Source: RPQJ01 sp041910015 (GTDB lineage Bacteria > Pseudomonadota > Gammaproteobacteria > Steroidobacterales > Steroidobacteraceae). Taken from it: a stretch of DNA of 46,270 nt. The DNA is taken from contig JAYRRR010000151.1 of assembly GCA_041910015.1 (NCBI GenBank), forward strand, positions 1 to 46,270, in the 5' to 3' direction. Shown piece after piece: positions 8,236 through 16,221 of this stretch. The notes below the pieces were generated by a model, which saw nothing but the letters and a program-made list of their open reading frames with translations, was not told the DNA's origin and made no database searches. Every line of letters starts with the position of its first letter. Within the stretch, counting starts at the first letter, position 1. The translations under genes were made by a program, and so were the position numbers.

Positions 8236-9048
8236 ATGCAGGAAATGGAGGCCGTCGTGGCCGAGTCCGACACGGCGCCGGTGGAACCGGCTGTGGCGGG
8301 CTATGCCGGTGCGACCGCGAGCCGTTCTCCCGCCTCGCGGGACGGGCTGTCGTCCGCCACCTCCGACCTTGCGAGACTGCTGCGCGAGCACGCGGTCTTT
8401 GCCGCGCTCACACCCGAACAGTTCGCGCCGGTGCTCGCCGCAACCCGCGCCGAGGACGCCGAGCCGGGCAGGGTCTTCTATCATCGCGGCGAATTCGCGC
8501 GTCATTTCTTCATGGTGGTCGAAGGCCGCGTGAACCTCTGCGTCGTGTCGCGCAGCGGCGAGGACAAGGTCATCGAGTTGCTCGGCCCCGGCCGCATCTT
8601 CGGTGAGGTCGGCATGTTCAATGCGCGCGGCAGTTATCCCGTCACGGCCGTGGCGGCGACCAGGGTCCGGGTCGCGCGCATCGCCAATCGCGACTACCTG
8701 GCGCAGTTGCGCCAGAGTCCCGAGACCTGTCTCAGCATGCTGTATCACCTGGCAGAGCGGCTCGGACGCCACGTGCAGCAGATCGAATTCGCGACGCTGG
8801 AACCGGCCACCGACCGGCTGGTGCGCCTGCTCGAATCGCGCATGCCCGCCGAAGGCGAAGGTCCGTTCGACGTCCGTCTCGACGAAACCCGGCAGGAGAT
8901 CGCCTCGTTCCTGTCGATGAAGCCCGAGACGCTGTCGCGCGCACTGCGTTCGCTCACGGCCAGCGGCGCCATCGTCGTGCGCGGGCGCGAGGTGCGTGTC
9001 GCGAGCCGCGAGCGACTGCTCTCGCACCTCTCCGCGGCGCTGCAGTAG
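8236..9048 (+). CDS. Crp/Fnr-family transcriptional regulator
   Basis: A 270-residue regulator. After a variable 50-residue N-terminal extension comes a cyclic-nucleotide-binding-fold domain (FMVVEGRVNLCVVSRSGEDKVIELLGPGRIFGEVGMF), a dimerisation helix and a C-terminal HTH_Crp domain with the recognition region TRQEIASFLSMKPETLSRALRSL. The sensor domain has no N-terminal cysteine cluster like that of Fnr, so an Fe-S oxygen sensor is unlikely. The ligand is unknown. GGAG with 8-base spacing supports the ATG at 8236. It is a distant paralogue of the Clp/Vfr-type regulator at 13040-13807. Confidence 0.9.
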   Translation: MQEMEAVVAESDTAPVEPAVAGYAGATASRSPASRDGLSSATSDLARLLREHAVFAALTPEQFAPVLAATRAEDAEPGRVFYHRGEFARHFFMVVEGRVNLCVVSRSGEDKVIELLGPGRIFGEVGMFNARGSYPVTAVAATRVRVARIANRDYLAQLRQSPETCLSMLYHLAERLGRHVQQIEFATLEPATDRLVRLLESRMPAEGEGPFDVRLDETRQEIASFLSMKPETLSRALRSLTASGAIVVRGREVRVASRERLLSHLSAALQ

Positions 9049-9072
9049 CGGCGTGCCCGGCGCGCTGGCCGG

Positions 9073-10062
9073 CTAGGACGTCAGGCGTCGCAGCGCATCC
9101 TCGTACTTCTCGCTCGTGCGCGCGATTACCTCGGCCGGCAGCCTCGGGCCCGGCGCGGTCTTGTTCCAGTGGAGCGTCTCGAGGTAGTCGCGCACGAACT
9201 GCTTGTCGAACGACGGCGGGCTCGTGCCAGGCGCATAAGTGTCGACCGGCCAGAAGCGCGAGGAATCGGGCGTCAGCGCCTCGTCGATCAGCGTCAGGCG
9301 GCCGTCGTTCTCCGCGTCGATGCCGAACTCGAACTTGGTGTCGGCGATGATGATGCCGCGCGCGAGGGCGTGCGCCGCGGCGAAGTCGTAGAGCGCGATC
9401 GCCGTGCGCCGCACCTGTGCGGCGAGGTCCGCGCCGACGAGCGCGGCGATTTCTTCGAAGCCGACGTTCTCGTCGTGCTGGCCCTGCGGGGCCTTGGTCG
9501 ATGGCGTGAAGATCGGCTCGGGCAGCCGGTCGGCCATGCGCAGGCCGGCGGGCAGGCGGATGCCGCAGATTTCGCCCGTGCGCTGGTAGTCCTTCCATCC
9601 CGACCCGATCAGGTAGCCGCGCACGACGGCCTCGACGGGCAGCGCCTCGAGCTTGCGCACGACCATCGACCGGTCCGCGAGCGGCGCGCGGTCCGCGGCG
9701 TCGGGCACGACGCGCGCAAGGTCGCGCCGCCCGGGCGCGGCGAGGTGGTTCGGCACGATGTGGCCCGTCCGCGCGAACCAGAAGTTCGAGATGCTCGTCA
9801 GCACGCGACCCTTGCCCGGGATCGGATCGGGCAGCACGACGTCGAACGCGCTCAGGCGGTCCGTCGTGACGATGAGCATGTGGCGCGGGTCGCCGGGGAT
9901 CTCGTAGATGTCGCGCACCTTGCCCTGGTGCGTGCGCCGGAGCCCCGCGACGCGCGATTCGTGCATCGGCGGCGATGCGGCGGGGCTCGTGGCGACGGGC
10001 GCGACGGAGGAATCGGGCGTGGGCGTGGGCATGGGGACGCTGCCGGGGCTGGTAAGATGCAT
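9073..10062 (-). CDS. purC: SAICAR synthase
   Basis: PurC joins CAIR and aspartate to make SAICAR, the step after PurE. Diagnostic blocks are HQGKVRDIYEI, MLIVTTDRLSAFDVVLPDPIPGKG, LEALPVEAVVRGYLIGSGWKDYQ, FTPSTKAPQGQHDENVGFEE and IIIADTKFEFG. It belongs to the longer (about 300-residue, ADE1-like) subgroup. Start choice is open: ATG 10062 has GGAG with 8-base spacing but adds a Pro/Thr-rich 32-residue extension; ATG 9966 begins right before the conserved domain (297 residues) but lacks a Shine-Dalgarno. I annotate the longer form. purC and the other pur genes are dispersed rather than in one operon. Confidence 0.94.
   Translation of the reverse strand: MHLTSPGSVPMPTPTPDSSVAPVATSPAASPPMHESRVAGLRRTHQGKVRDIYEIPGDPRHMLIVTTDRLSAFDVVLPDPIPGKGRVLTSISNFWFARTGHIVPNHLAAPGRRDLARVVPDAADRAPLADRSMVVRKLEALPVEAVVRGYLIGSGWKDYQRTGEICGIRLPAGLRMADRLPEPIFTPSTKAPQGQHDENVGFEEIAALVGADLAAQVRRTAIALYDFAAAHALARGIIIADTKFEFGIDAENDGRLTLIDEALTPDSSRFWPVDTYAPGTSPPSFDKQFVRDYLETLHWNKTAPGPRLPAEVIARTSEKYEDALRRLTS
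10050..10058 (+). promoter_or_regulatory. Possible extended -10 element for the DjlA-like gene
   Basis: TGG-TAAGAT on the plus strand fits an extended -10. Transcription would start near 10065, leaving a leader of about 37 bases before the ATG at 10102. The element lies inside the 5' end of the long form of purC, so the two divergent genes would share about 50 bases of control DNA. Confidence 0.35.
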
Positions 10063-10101
10063 TGTAACGACTCCGGGGACGCGTGGGCCCGCGCGGCAGG
10101 C

Positions 10102-10986
10102 ATGCTCGAAGGCTGGTACGGCAAGATCATCGGCGCGATCCTCGGCTACGTCGCCGGCCGCGGCCTGCTCGGGGCCATCGTGGGTCTGGTCATCGGCCAT
10201 CAGTTCGACGTGCTCTCGCGCCGCGCGACCGGCGGCGCGTCCGGGCGGCGGGCGTCCGGGAATTCCGGCGCCACCGACGGCCGGCCGCACGGCGATCCGG
10301 CCGAGCTGCGCCGGGCGTTCTTCGAGGCGACGTTCCAGACCATGGGTCACGTCGCCAAGAGCGACGGCCGCGTCACCGAGCAGGAGATCGACGCGGCACG
10401 CACGATCATGCGGCGCTTTTCGCTGAACGAGGCCGACCGGCGCCGCGCGATCGACCTGTTCAATGCCGGCAAGGGCCAGGATTTCCCGCTCGAAGGCACG
10501 TTGGAGCGGCTGCGGTGGCTTGCCGGCGACGAATCGGGTCTCTGCCGGCTGTTCGTGCAGATCCAGCTCGAGGCGGCACTCGATGGCGACGGGCTGGGCG
10601 ACCGCCCGCGTGCCGTGTTCGCGCGCATGTGCCGCACGCTCGGTGTCTCACCGCTCGAATTGGCGTCACTCGAGGCGATGCTGCGCATGCACCGCGGCGC
10701 GTATGCCGGCTACGGTCCCGGTGCCCGGCCCGGCGGCGCCCAGGGCGGCCGGGTCCCCGGTGCGGCTGGCTCCCGGCTGGCCGATGCGCACGAAGTCATC
10801 GGCGTGGCTGCCACGGCGACCGACGCCGAGGTCACCCGTGCATTCCGCAAGTTGATGAGCCAGAACCACCCGGACAAACTCGTCGCCCAGGGTCTGCCCG
10901 AATCGATGATCGCCGCCGCGCACGAGCGCACGCAGCGCATTCTCGAGGCCTACGAGACGATCAAGAACCACCGCGGCCTCAAATGA
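10102..10986 (+). CDS. djlA: DjlA-like membrane-anchored J-domain co-chaperone
   Basis: DjlA proteins are membrane-anchored DnaK co-chaperones facing the cytoplasm. The 294-residue product has a glycine-rich N-terminal membrane helix (MLEGWYGKIIGAILGYVAGR onward to about residue 33), a central TerB-like helical domain (FFEATFQTMGHVAKSDGRVT, residues about 70-190) and a C-terminal J domain. The J domain carries the essential HPD tripeptide at residues 256-258 and the expected helix III/IV ending ILEAYETIKNHRGLK. Domain order and length match E. coli DjlA (271 residues). The ATG at 10102 is chosen because the transmembrane segment begins directly there. rpe starts 22 bases downstream. Confidence 0.9.
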   Translation: MLEGWYGKIIGAILGYVAGRGLLGAIVGLVIGHQFDVLSRRATGGASGRRASGNSGATDGRPHGDPAELRRAFFEATFQTMGHVAKSDGRVTEQEIDAARTIMRRFSLNEADRRRAIDLFNAGKGQDFPLEGTLERLRWLAGDESGLCRLFVQIQLEAALDGDGLGDRPRAVFARMCRTLGVSPLELASLEAMLRMHRGAYAGYGPGARPGGAQGGRVPGAAGSRLADAHEVIGVAATATDAEVTRAFRKLMSQNHPDKLVAQGLPESMIAAAHERTQRILEAYETIKNHRGLK

Positions 10987-11008
10987 GACGCCGCCTCGCA
11001 CCGACGAC

Positions 11009-11710
11009 ATGGACACGAACGACATGAGCAGCAGCACCCGCACGGGCCGCCAGGCTCCGTGGATCGCGCCTTCCATTCTCTCGGCAGATTTCGCACGGCT
11101 CGGCGAGGAGGTGCGCAACGTGCTCGCGGCCGGCGCCGACATCGTGCACTTCGACGTGATGGACAACCACTACGTGCCGAACCTGACCATCGGCCCGCTG
11201 ATCTGCGAGGCCCTGCGCAAGCACGGCATCACGGCGCCGATCGACGTGCACCTGATGGTGAAACCCGTGGACCGCATCATTCCGGATTTCGCGAAGGCGG
11301 GCGCCACCTATATCACTTTCCACCCGGAGGCGAGCGAGCACGTCGACCGCACCATCGGCCTGATCCGCGAAAGCGGCTGCGTGCCTGGACTGGTGTTCAA
11401 TCCGGCCACGCCGCTGTCCTGGCTCGACTACGTGCTCGACAAGATCGACATGGTGCTGCTCATGTCGGTGAACCCGGGCTTTGGCGGGCAGTCCTTCATT
11501 CCGTCGGCGCTGAAGAAGCTGGCCCAGGCGCGCGCCATCATCGATCGCAGCGGCCTGCCCGTGCGCCTCGAAGTCGACGGTGGAGTCAAGGTCGACAACG
11601 TCGCGGCCGTCGCGCAGGCGGGTGCGGACACGTTCGTGGCGGGCTCGGCGATCTTCGGGTCGAAGGATTATGCCGTGACGATCGCCGCGATGCGCAAGGC
11701 CATCGGCTAG
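11009..11710 (+). CDS. rpe: Ribulose-phosphate 3-epimerase
   Basis: Rpe interconverts ribulose 5-phosphate and xylulose 5-phosphate in the pentose phosphate pathway. The TIM-barrel enzyme shows all family signatures: APSILSADFARLGEEV, HFDVMDNHYVPNLTIGP, DVHLMVKPVD, the loop MSVNPGFGGQSFIPSAL and LEVDGGVKVDN. The metal-ligand residues (His and Asp of HFDVMD, His of DVHLMV, Asp of EVDGGV) are intact. Start is either ATG 11009 (233 residues) or ATG 11024; neither has a strong Shine-Dalgarno. It is probably co-transcribed with the upstream J-protein gene. Confidence 0.97.
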   Translation: MDTNDMSSSTRTGRQAPWIAPSILSADFARLGEEVRNVLAAGADIVHFDVMDNHYVPNLTIGPLICEALRKHGITAPIDVHLMVKPVDRIIPDFAKAGATYITFHPEASEHVDRTIGLIRESGCVPGLVFNPATPLSWLDYVLDKIDMVLLMSVNPGFGGQSFIPSALKKLAQARAIIDRSGLPVRLEVDGGVKVDNVAAVAQAGADTFVAGSAIFGSKDYAVTIAAMRKAIG

Positions 11711-11752
11711 GCCGGCGATCGCGCCGGCTTCCTCCGCAGGGCCAGCCTACCC

Positions 11753-12526
11753 GTGTTGCTCGCCTACACTCGCGCGGTCAGTCCGAGGCTCGCGGAGTGC
11801 GAATTGACGCACCTCGAACGGACGTGGCTCGACGTACCGCGCGCCGTCGCGGAGCACGAAGCCTACGAGGCCACGCTGCGGCGGCTCGGCGCGAACGTGC
11901 GACGACTGATGGCTGCCCCGCTGCTCGCGGATGCCGTGTTTGTCGAGGACACGGCCATCGTCTTCGACGACGTCGCGGTCATCGCGCGGCCCGGGGCTCC
12001 CTCCCGCCGGCCGGAGCTGCGCGCGGTGGCGGCCACGCTCGCGGCACACCGGTCGCTGGAGTTCATCGACGAGCCGGCGACACTCGACGGCGGCGACGTG
12101 CTGGTCGACGGAGAGCGGGTGTACGTCGGGCGCTCGAGCCGCAGCAACGAGGCGGCCGTCGCGCAACTCGCGGGCATCCTGCATCCGCTCGGGTACCGCG
12201 TGATTCCAGTCGAGTTCGGCGGCTGCCTGCATCTCAAGTCGGCCGTGACCCGCCTTGCCGACGGCCTGTTCCTGTCGAACCCGGACTGGGTCGAGGCGAG
12301 CGTGTTCTCGGGCACGCGGGTCGTGCCGGTGGATCCGCGCGAGCCGCACGCGGCCAACGCGCTGCCGCTCGGCGGCGCCGTGATCCACCCGCTGCAGTTT
12401 CCGCGCACGAGGGCCCGGCTCGAAGCCGAAGGCCTGCGCGTGGAGTCCGTCGACACGACGGAGCTCGCCAAGGCCGAGGCCGGCGTCACATGCTGCAGCC
12501 TGCTGGTGCGCGTAGGCCGCCGCTAG
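11753..12526 (+). CDS. Dimethylargininase (DDAH)-family amidinohydrolase
   Basis: A 257-residue member of the amidinotransferase/dimethylarginine dimethylaminohydrolase family, which hydrolyses methylated arginine to citrulline and a methylamine. Visible hallmarks are the substrate-binding acidic motif FVEDTAIVF, LDGGDVLVDGERVYVGRSSRSN, the catalytic His region GGCLHLKSAVT and the C-terminal catalytic Cys in EAGVTCCSLLVRV. Catalytic residues appear intact and the length is that of bacterial DDAH. It starts with GTG at 11753, 42 bases after rpe. No arginine-degradation gene is nearby, so use of dimethylarginine rather than another guanidino compound is inferred from the family. Confidence 0.9.
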   Translation: MLLAYTRAVSPRLAECELTHLERTWLDVPRAVAEHEAYEATLRRLGANVRRLMAAPLLADAVFVEDTAIVFDDVAVIARPGAPSRRPELRAVAATLAAHRSLEFIDEPATLDGGDVLVDGERVYVGRSSRSNEAAVAQLAGILHPLGYRVIPVEFGGCLHLKSAVTRLADGLFLSNPDWVEASVFSGTRVVPVDPREPHAANALPLGGAVIHPLQFPRTRARLEAEGLRVESVDTTELAKAEAGVTCCSLLVRVGRR

Positions 12527-12993
12527 CTGTCTTCCCAGTTCGTCGGCAATGGCCTGCCGGACCGCGCGGACCTCCGCGGTCGTCTGGTCCGTCTGCATGA
12601 CGGCACCTTCGCTCACGATGCCGCGATACCACACCCGGCCTGCGAGCACGTTCCACTGCGGGGTGGACGGCGGCAATCGCCAAAGCAGTTCGTCATCCGC
12701 GTCGACCCGCACGCCGACTCGCGCCGCCGTGCGTTGCGGATGAGCCAGAGGTTGCCGGCGCCGGGCAGGTCGGTGCAGGTGGCGCGCCGGAGCCGGAGGG
12801 TGCGCCGTGCGGTGAGCTGGCTCAGCGCCACTGCGACGGTCTCCCGTTCGGCGGGCGCCACGCCGAGCCGCAGCCCGCGGCAGGCGCGGACGCTGGCAGC
12901 GACCTGCGCCTGCTCGAACTGGCGCACCTCCGCGAGCGTTTCGAGATCCTGCTCGATGTCGCGCGCGAGCCGCTCCAGGTACTGGCGCTCCAC
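12527..12993 (-). pseudogene. Frameshifted remnant of an unidentified coiled-coil protein gene
   Basis: Between the dimethylargininase and crp, two minus-strand frames look protein-like in succession. From a GTG at 12993 one frame reads VERQYLERLARDIEQDLETL then LSQLTARRTLRLRRATCTDL and GAGNLWLIRNA, resembling DUF6090-like proteins (from memory). Near 12735 sense passes to another frame (VRVDADDELLWRLPPSTPQW, then VWYRGIVSEGAV and VRAVRQAIADELGRQL), which has no stop before it enters the antisense of the neighbouring gene. No single frame covers the stretch, the expected N-terminal membrane helix is absent and the end is lost. I read it as a decayed gene; a sequencing frameshift cannot be excluded. 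Confidence 0.35.
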
Positions 12994-13039
12994 CCGGGCC
13001 CGAGGATTGAAGCGCCGTCGGAGGGCGCGCGAGGTCGGC

Positions 13040-13807
13040 TTATTCGTCGTCGTCCTCGTCATCCTCGTCGTCGTCCTCGCGCGCCGTGGTCGCTCTTGCT
13101 GCACGCAGCGCAAGACCGGTCGGCGGGGCCGCGGCACCTGCGAGCGCGGCGGCCTTGCCCTTGAGGCGCGGGCGCACGCCGTAGACCACCATGGTCTTGC
13201 CACGCGCAGTGAGCAGCCCCTGTTCCTCGAGCACCTTGAGTACGCGGCCTGCCATTTCGCGCGAGCAGCCGACGAGCCGCGACAGCTCCTGCCGGCTCAC
13301 CTTGATCTGCGTGCCTTCCGGGTGCGTCATGGCGTCGGGCTCGTTGCACAGATCCATGATGGCGTGGGCGACGCGGCCGGTGACGTCGACGAACGCGAGG
13401 TCGCCGAGCTTGCGGTTGGTGCGGTCGAGGCGGCTCGCGAGCTGGGTCGCCAGCTCGAACAGCAGCGTCGGGCTCTCGGCCGCAATCTGGCGGAAGCGCG
13501 GATAGGTCATTTCGGCGAGCTCGCACTGCGAACGCGTGCGCACCCAGGCGCTGCGCGCGGGCTGCTCGTTGAACAGGCCCATTTCGCCGAAGAACTGCGC
13601 CTTGTTGAGGTAGGCGAGCACCATCTCGTTGCCTTCCTCGTCCTCGATCAGGACCTCCACCGAGCCCTTGATCACGTAGTAGAGGACATCGGGAACGTCG
13701 CCCGCGTGGATCAGGACCGTCTTCGAGGGCACCGTGCGGATGCGGCAGTAGCTAAGGAACCGGTTGATTGCCGGAATGTCGCTCAGGGGTCTACCGCCGT
13801 GTTCCAT
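13040..13807 (-). CDS. crp: Crp-family global regulator (Clp/Vfr type) with acidic C-terminal tail
   Basis: The protein resembles the Clp/Vfr branch of Crp. It has a cyclic-nucleotide-binding domain (KTVLIHAGDVPDVLYYVIKGS, EMVLAYLNKAQFFGEMGLFNEQPARSAWVR), the dimer helix RKLGDLAFVDVTGRVAHAIMDL and an HTH with SRQELSRLVGCSREMAGRVLKVLEEQG; RQE and SREMAGRV are typical recognition-helix residues. The phosphate-binding cassette FFGEMGLF plus RSAWVRT is preserved, so cAMP or, as in Xanthomonas Clp, cyclic di-GMP could be the ligand. About 45 residues beyond the usual end (which is near VVYGVR) form an Ala-rich linker and an acidic tail of 11 Asp/Glu. The ATG at 13807 follows a GGGAG box. Confidence 0.93.
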   Translation of the reverse strand: MEHGGRPLSDIPAINRFLSYCRIRTVPSKTVLIHAGDVPDVLYYVIKGSVEVLIEDEEGNEMVLAYLNKAQFFGEMGLFNEQPARSAWVRTRSQCELAEMTYPRFRQIAAESPTLLFELATQLASRLDRTNRKLGDLAFVDVTGRVAHAIMDLCNEPDAMTHPEGTQIKVSRQELSRLVGCSREMAGRVLKVLEEQGLLTARGKTMVVYGVRPRLKGKAAALAGAAAPPTGLALRAARATTAREDDDEDDEDDDE

Positions 13808-13900
13808 GATCTCCCGTCCCGTTCGTATGCTGGTTATGTCAAAGCGCGCTGCGGAGCTTTCTAATATAAACGTCTGCTGTGCCGCAAGTTCCGTACCCGC

Positions 13901-14584
13901 TCAGACCCGGTAGGCCGTGCGGGTCATGATCCGCGCCGTCCGTCGCATCAGCTCGCGGACCGGCCGCGGCAGGGGCCCCGCGCCCTGGGCCCGCGCGGCG
14001 CGGGCGTGCCGGTCTTCGTCCTCCTGCATCTGCGCGACGATGCGCCGCGACCGCCCGTCCTCGGCCGGCAGGCTGGCGAGGTGCGAGGCGAGGTGGTCGC
14101 AAACCTGCTGCTCGGTCTCGTCGACGAAACCGAGGCTGGTCCGGTCGCCGGTCAGACCGGCCAAGGCGCCGATGGCGAAGGATCCGGCGTACCAGAGCGG
14201 GGCGAACAGGCTGGTGCGGCTGTCGAGCTCCCGTACCCGCCGTTCGCACCAGGCGAGGTGGTCGGTTTCCTCGCGGGCCGCCGCCAGCATCTGGTCACGT
14301 ACCCTGGGGTTGCGGGCGGTCAGGGCCTGTCCGTGATAGAGCGCCTGGGCCGCGATTTCCCCGGCGTGATTCACACGCATCAGCGCCGCCGCGTGCCGGC
14401 GGGCGGCTGGGTCCGTCACGGTTTCAGGGATCCCCTGGTCGGGAAAGGGCTGGCCGGAGACATTCGCGGCCGCGACGGTGCGCAGGCCCCGGTCGAACTC
14501 GCGGACGAGGCGGTCCGCCAGGGTCAGGCGCCGCCGCGACGGGAAGGGGGCATGCGGGCTCGCTTTCGGGCTCATGGGACACAT
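13901..14584 (-). CDS. coq7: Coq7-type 5-demethoxyubiquinone hydroxylase
   Basis: Coq7 is the di-iron monooxygenase that hydroxylates the demethoxy precursor in ubiquinone biosynthesis; bacteria lacking UbiF often carry it. The ferritin-like core has the iron ligands in order: ALMRVNHAGEIAAQALYHGQ, REETDHLAWCE (ExxH), FVDETEQQVCDHL and QMQEDEDRHA (ExxH). Length of about 225 residues matches bacterial Coq7. Start is ATG 14584 or ATG 14575, neither with a good Shine-Dalgarno. Presence of coq7 implies an aerobic ubiquinone-using bacterium and helps place the organism in the gamma/betaproteobacteria. Confidence 0.95.
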   Translation of the reverse strand: MCPMSPKASPHAPFPSRRRLTLADRLVREFDRGLRTVAAANVSGQPFPDQGIPETVTDPAARRHAAALMRVNHAGEIAAQALYHGQALTARNPRVRDQMLAAAREETDHLAWCERRVRELDSRTSLFAPLWYAGSFAIGALAGLTGDRTSLGFVDETEQQVCDHLASHLASLPAEDGRSRRIVAQMQEDEDRHARAARAQGAGPLPRPVRELMRRTARIMTRTAYRV

Positions 14585-14651
14585 TATGAAGTACCGCGGC
14601 CTGCGGTGGCCTGGACTTGCCCGGCGAGGCTCGAGCGTCCCTCCGCGCGCT

Positions 14652-14680
14652 TTGCATTGCCTCGGGGCCTCGGCTATCAT
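14652..14680 (+). promoter_or_regulatory. Sigma70-type promoter of rplM-rpsI
   Basis: TTGCAT, a 17-base spacer and TATCAT form a good housekeeping promoter. Initiation near 14687 gives a leader of about 36 bases to the rplM ATG. The element lies in the short divergent spacer upstream of coq7. Confidence 0.7.
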
Positions 14681-14722
14681 TCGCGGCTCTCTGCACGGCA
14701 GACAGGCCCCGGAGCCTTTCCA

Positions 14723-15151
14723 ATGTCCACGGTTTTCGCACACCCCGAGACGGTGCGCCGCGACTGGTACGTGGTGGATGCGAGCGGCAAGACGCTCGGC
14801 CGCCTGGCCACGCAGCTCGCCTTCCGCCTGCGCGGCAAGCACAAGCCGCAGTACACACCGCACGTCGACACGGGCGACCACATCATCGTCCTCAACGCCG
14901 ACAAGATCGCGGTCACGGGCAACAAGCTCGAGGACAAGACCTACTTCTGGCACACCGGCGCGATCGGCGGCATCAAGAGCCGCACGCTCGACAAGATGCT
15001 GGCCCAGCACCCCGAGCGCGTCATCGAGATCGCGGTGAAGGGCATGCTGCCCAAGAATCCGCTCGGTCGTGCCATGTTCAGGAAGCTGCACGTGTTCGCG
15101 GGCGCCAAGCACCCGCACGCCGCGCAACAGCCGAAGCCGCTCGACCTGTAA
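14723..15151 (+). CDS. rplM: 50S ribosomal protein L13
   Basis: L13 binds 23S rRNA early in large-subunit assembly. The 142-residue product has the complete family sequence, including WYVVDASGKTLGRLATQLA, RGKHKPQYTPHVDTGDHIIV, YFWHTGAIGGIKS and VKGMLPKNPLGRAMFRKL, and equals the E. coli length. GGAG sits 8 bases before the ATG. It is followed after 14 bases by rpsI, the standard rplM-rpsI pair. Confidence 0.99.
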   Translation: MSTVFAHPETVRRDWYVVDASGKTLGRLATQLAFRLRGKHKPQYTPHVDTGDHIIVLNADKIAVTGNKLEDKTYFWHTGAIGGIKSRTLDKMLAQHPERVIEIAVKGMLPKNPLGRAMFRKLHVFAGAKHPHAAQQPKPLDL

Positions 15152-15165
15152 CCGGGGTTCACACG

Positions 15166-15558
15166 ATGCCTGCAACCTCCAACTACGGCACCGGCCGCCG
15201 CAAGACCTCCACGGCGCGCGTGCACCTGCACCCCGGCACCGGCAAGATCCACATCAACGGCCGCACGCTCGACGAGTTCTTCGGCCGGCAGACGTCACGC
15301 ATGATCGTGCGTCAGCCGCTCGAGACGGTGCAGATGTCGGACCGCTTCGACGTCGTCGTCAACGTCGACGGTGGCGGCATGACCGGCCAGGCCGGCGCAA
15401 TCCGCCACGGCATCACGCGCGCACTCATCGAGTACGACGAGACGTTTCGCAAGCCGCTGCGCGTTGCCGGGTTCGTCACGCGCGATGCCCGCGAAGTCGA
15501 GCGCAAGAAGGTCGGCTTCCGCAAGGCGCGTCGCGGAACCCAGTTCTCGAAGCGCTGA
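15166..15558 (+). CDS. rpsI: 30S ribosomal protein S9
   Basis: S9 contacts the P-site tRNA with its C-terminal tail. The 130-residue protein has the family start NYGTGRRKTSTARVHL, the GGGMTGQAGAIRHGI(TRAL) core and the invariant C-terminal GTQFSKR ending, in which the final Lys-Arg reaches the decoding site. Length is the standard 130 residues. It is co-transcribed with rplM; a tRNA gene follows 70 bases later on the same strand. Confidence 0.99.
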   Translation: MPATSNYGTGRRKTSTARVHLHPGTGKIHINGRTLDEFFGRQTSRMIVRQPLETVQMSDRFDVVVNVDGGGMTGQAGAIRHGITRALIEYDETFRKPLRVAGFVTRDAREVERKKVGFRKARRGTQFSKR

Positions 15559-15627
15559 TCCAGATCGGCATGCGGGTGCCGGCAGCGGTCAGGGCGCTGC
15601 TCGCAAGCAGACCCGCAACGGTTCCTT

Positions 15628-15701
15628 TGGGGGATCGTCTAGCGGTAGGACTACGGACTCTGACTCCGTCAACCTAGGTTCGAATCCTAGTCCCCCAGCC
15701 A
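15628..15701 (+). tRNA. tRNA-Gln(CUG), CCA encoded
   Basis: A full cloverleaf folds by eye: acceptor TGGGGGA/TCCCCCA, D stem GTC/GGAC region, anticodon stem ACGGA/TCCGT enclosing the loop CTCTGAC with anticodon CTG, and T arm CTAGG-TTCGAAT-CCTAG. The discriminator is G and the CCA end is encoded. CUG reads the CAG glutamine codon. The first pair is T-A as in other bacterial tRNA-Gln. Confidence 0.96.
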
Positions 15702-15706
15702 GCAAG

Positions 15707-15750
15707 AGCAGCCAGTTAGCGAGCAACCGCTGACTGGCTGCTTTCTTTTT
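15707..15750 (+). terminator. Intrinsic terminator after rpsI-tRNA-Gln
   Basis: A 13-base stem (AGCAGCCAGTTAG with CTGACTGGCTGCT, one G-T pair) encloses a 10-base loop and is followed by TTCTTTTT. It begins six bases after the tRNA CCA end and probably ends the rplM-rpsI-tRNA transcript. Confidence 0.9.
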
Positions 15751-16221
15751 GTCGCATTGCAGCCGCAACCGAATAGATCCGGCGGACAAAGCTCACCGCG
15801 TCGCCCCCCAGACCTGCCGCTCCTTGTGGTCAATGGATGGGCGCCCGCCTTGGCGCGCTGCCGCATCCGCCGTACGGTTCGCGGCGTTGTGGTCGTCGTT
15901 GTTGTTGATCGGGCGAACCGGGATGACGCCTGGCTGCTCGGGCTTCTCGCGGTCCTCGTACGAAGCGGCGATCAGCGCGCCCTGTCGCACGCTGGCGAGA
16001 GCTTCCCGCTCGCCGCACGAAAGGATGCGGGGAAGGTGCATGACGCCACCCCTGCGCAGATTGCCTTTCGCATCGCGAAGGTCCGCGAGCTGGCGCTCCA
16101 TCGACGCGGTGACGCCGACTCCAGCGCGTTCGTTGAACCGCCGCATGCGGAACCGCAAGTACGGTGGTGTGGGAGGGCGGTGGCGTAAGCTGGCCGCCTT
16201 GCCCGATTGCGGCGTCGTGCG
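15751..16221. other. 471-base stretch with no convincing gene
   Basis: This stretch lies between the tRNA terminator and the RND transporter stop. The only sizeable frame is on the minus strand (15793-16158, or 107 bases shorter from an internal ATG near 16101), reading for example MERQLADLRDAKGNL and RPINNNDDHNAANRTADAAA. It has no Shine-Dalgarno, no recognised family and Asn-rich composition unlike its neighbours. No integrase, insertion-sequence end or duplicated tRNA 3' end was seen. It may be relic DNA of an element once inserted next to the tRNA. Confidence 0.3.

Noticed and set aside
13808..13870. Promoter for crp built on TTGACA (minus strand)
   Set aside because: A perfect -35-like hexamer is present, but no -10 hexamer lies 16-18 bases downstream; the nearest candidate spacing is 9.
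15628..15750. Attachment site of an integrative element at tRNA-Gln
   Set aside because: I saw no integrase gene and no second copy of the tRNA 3' end in the window.
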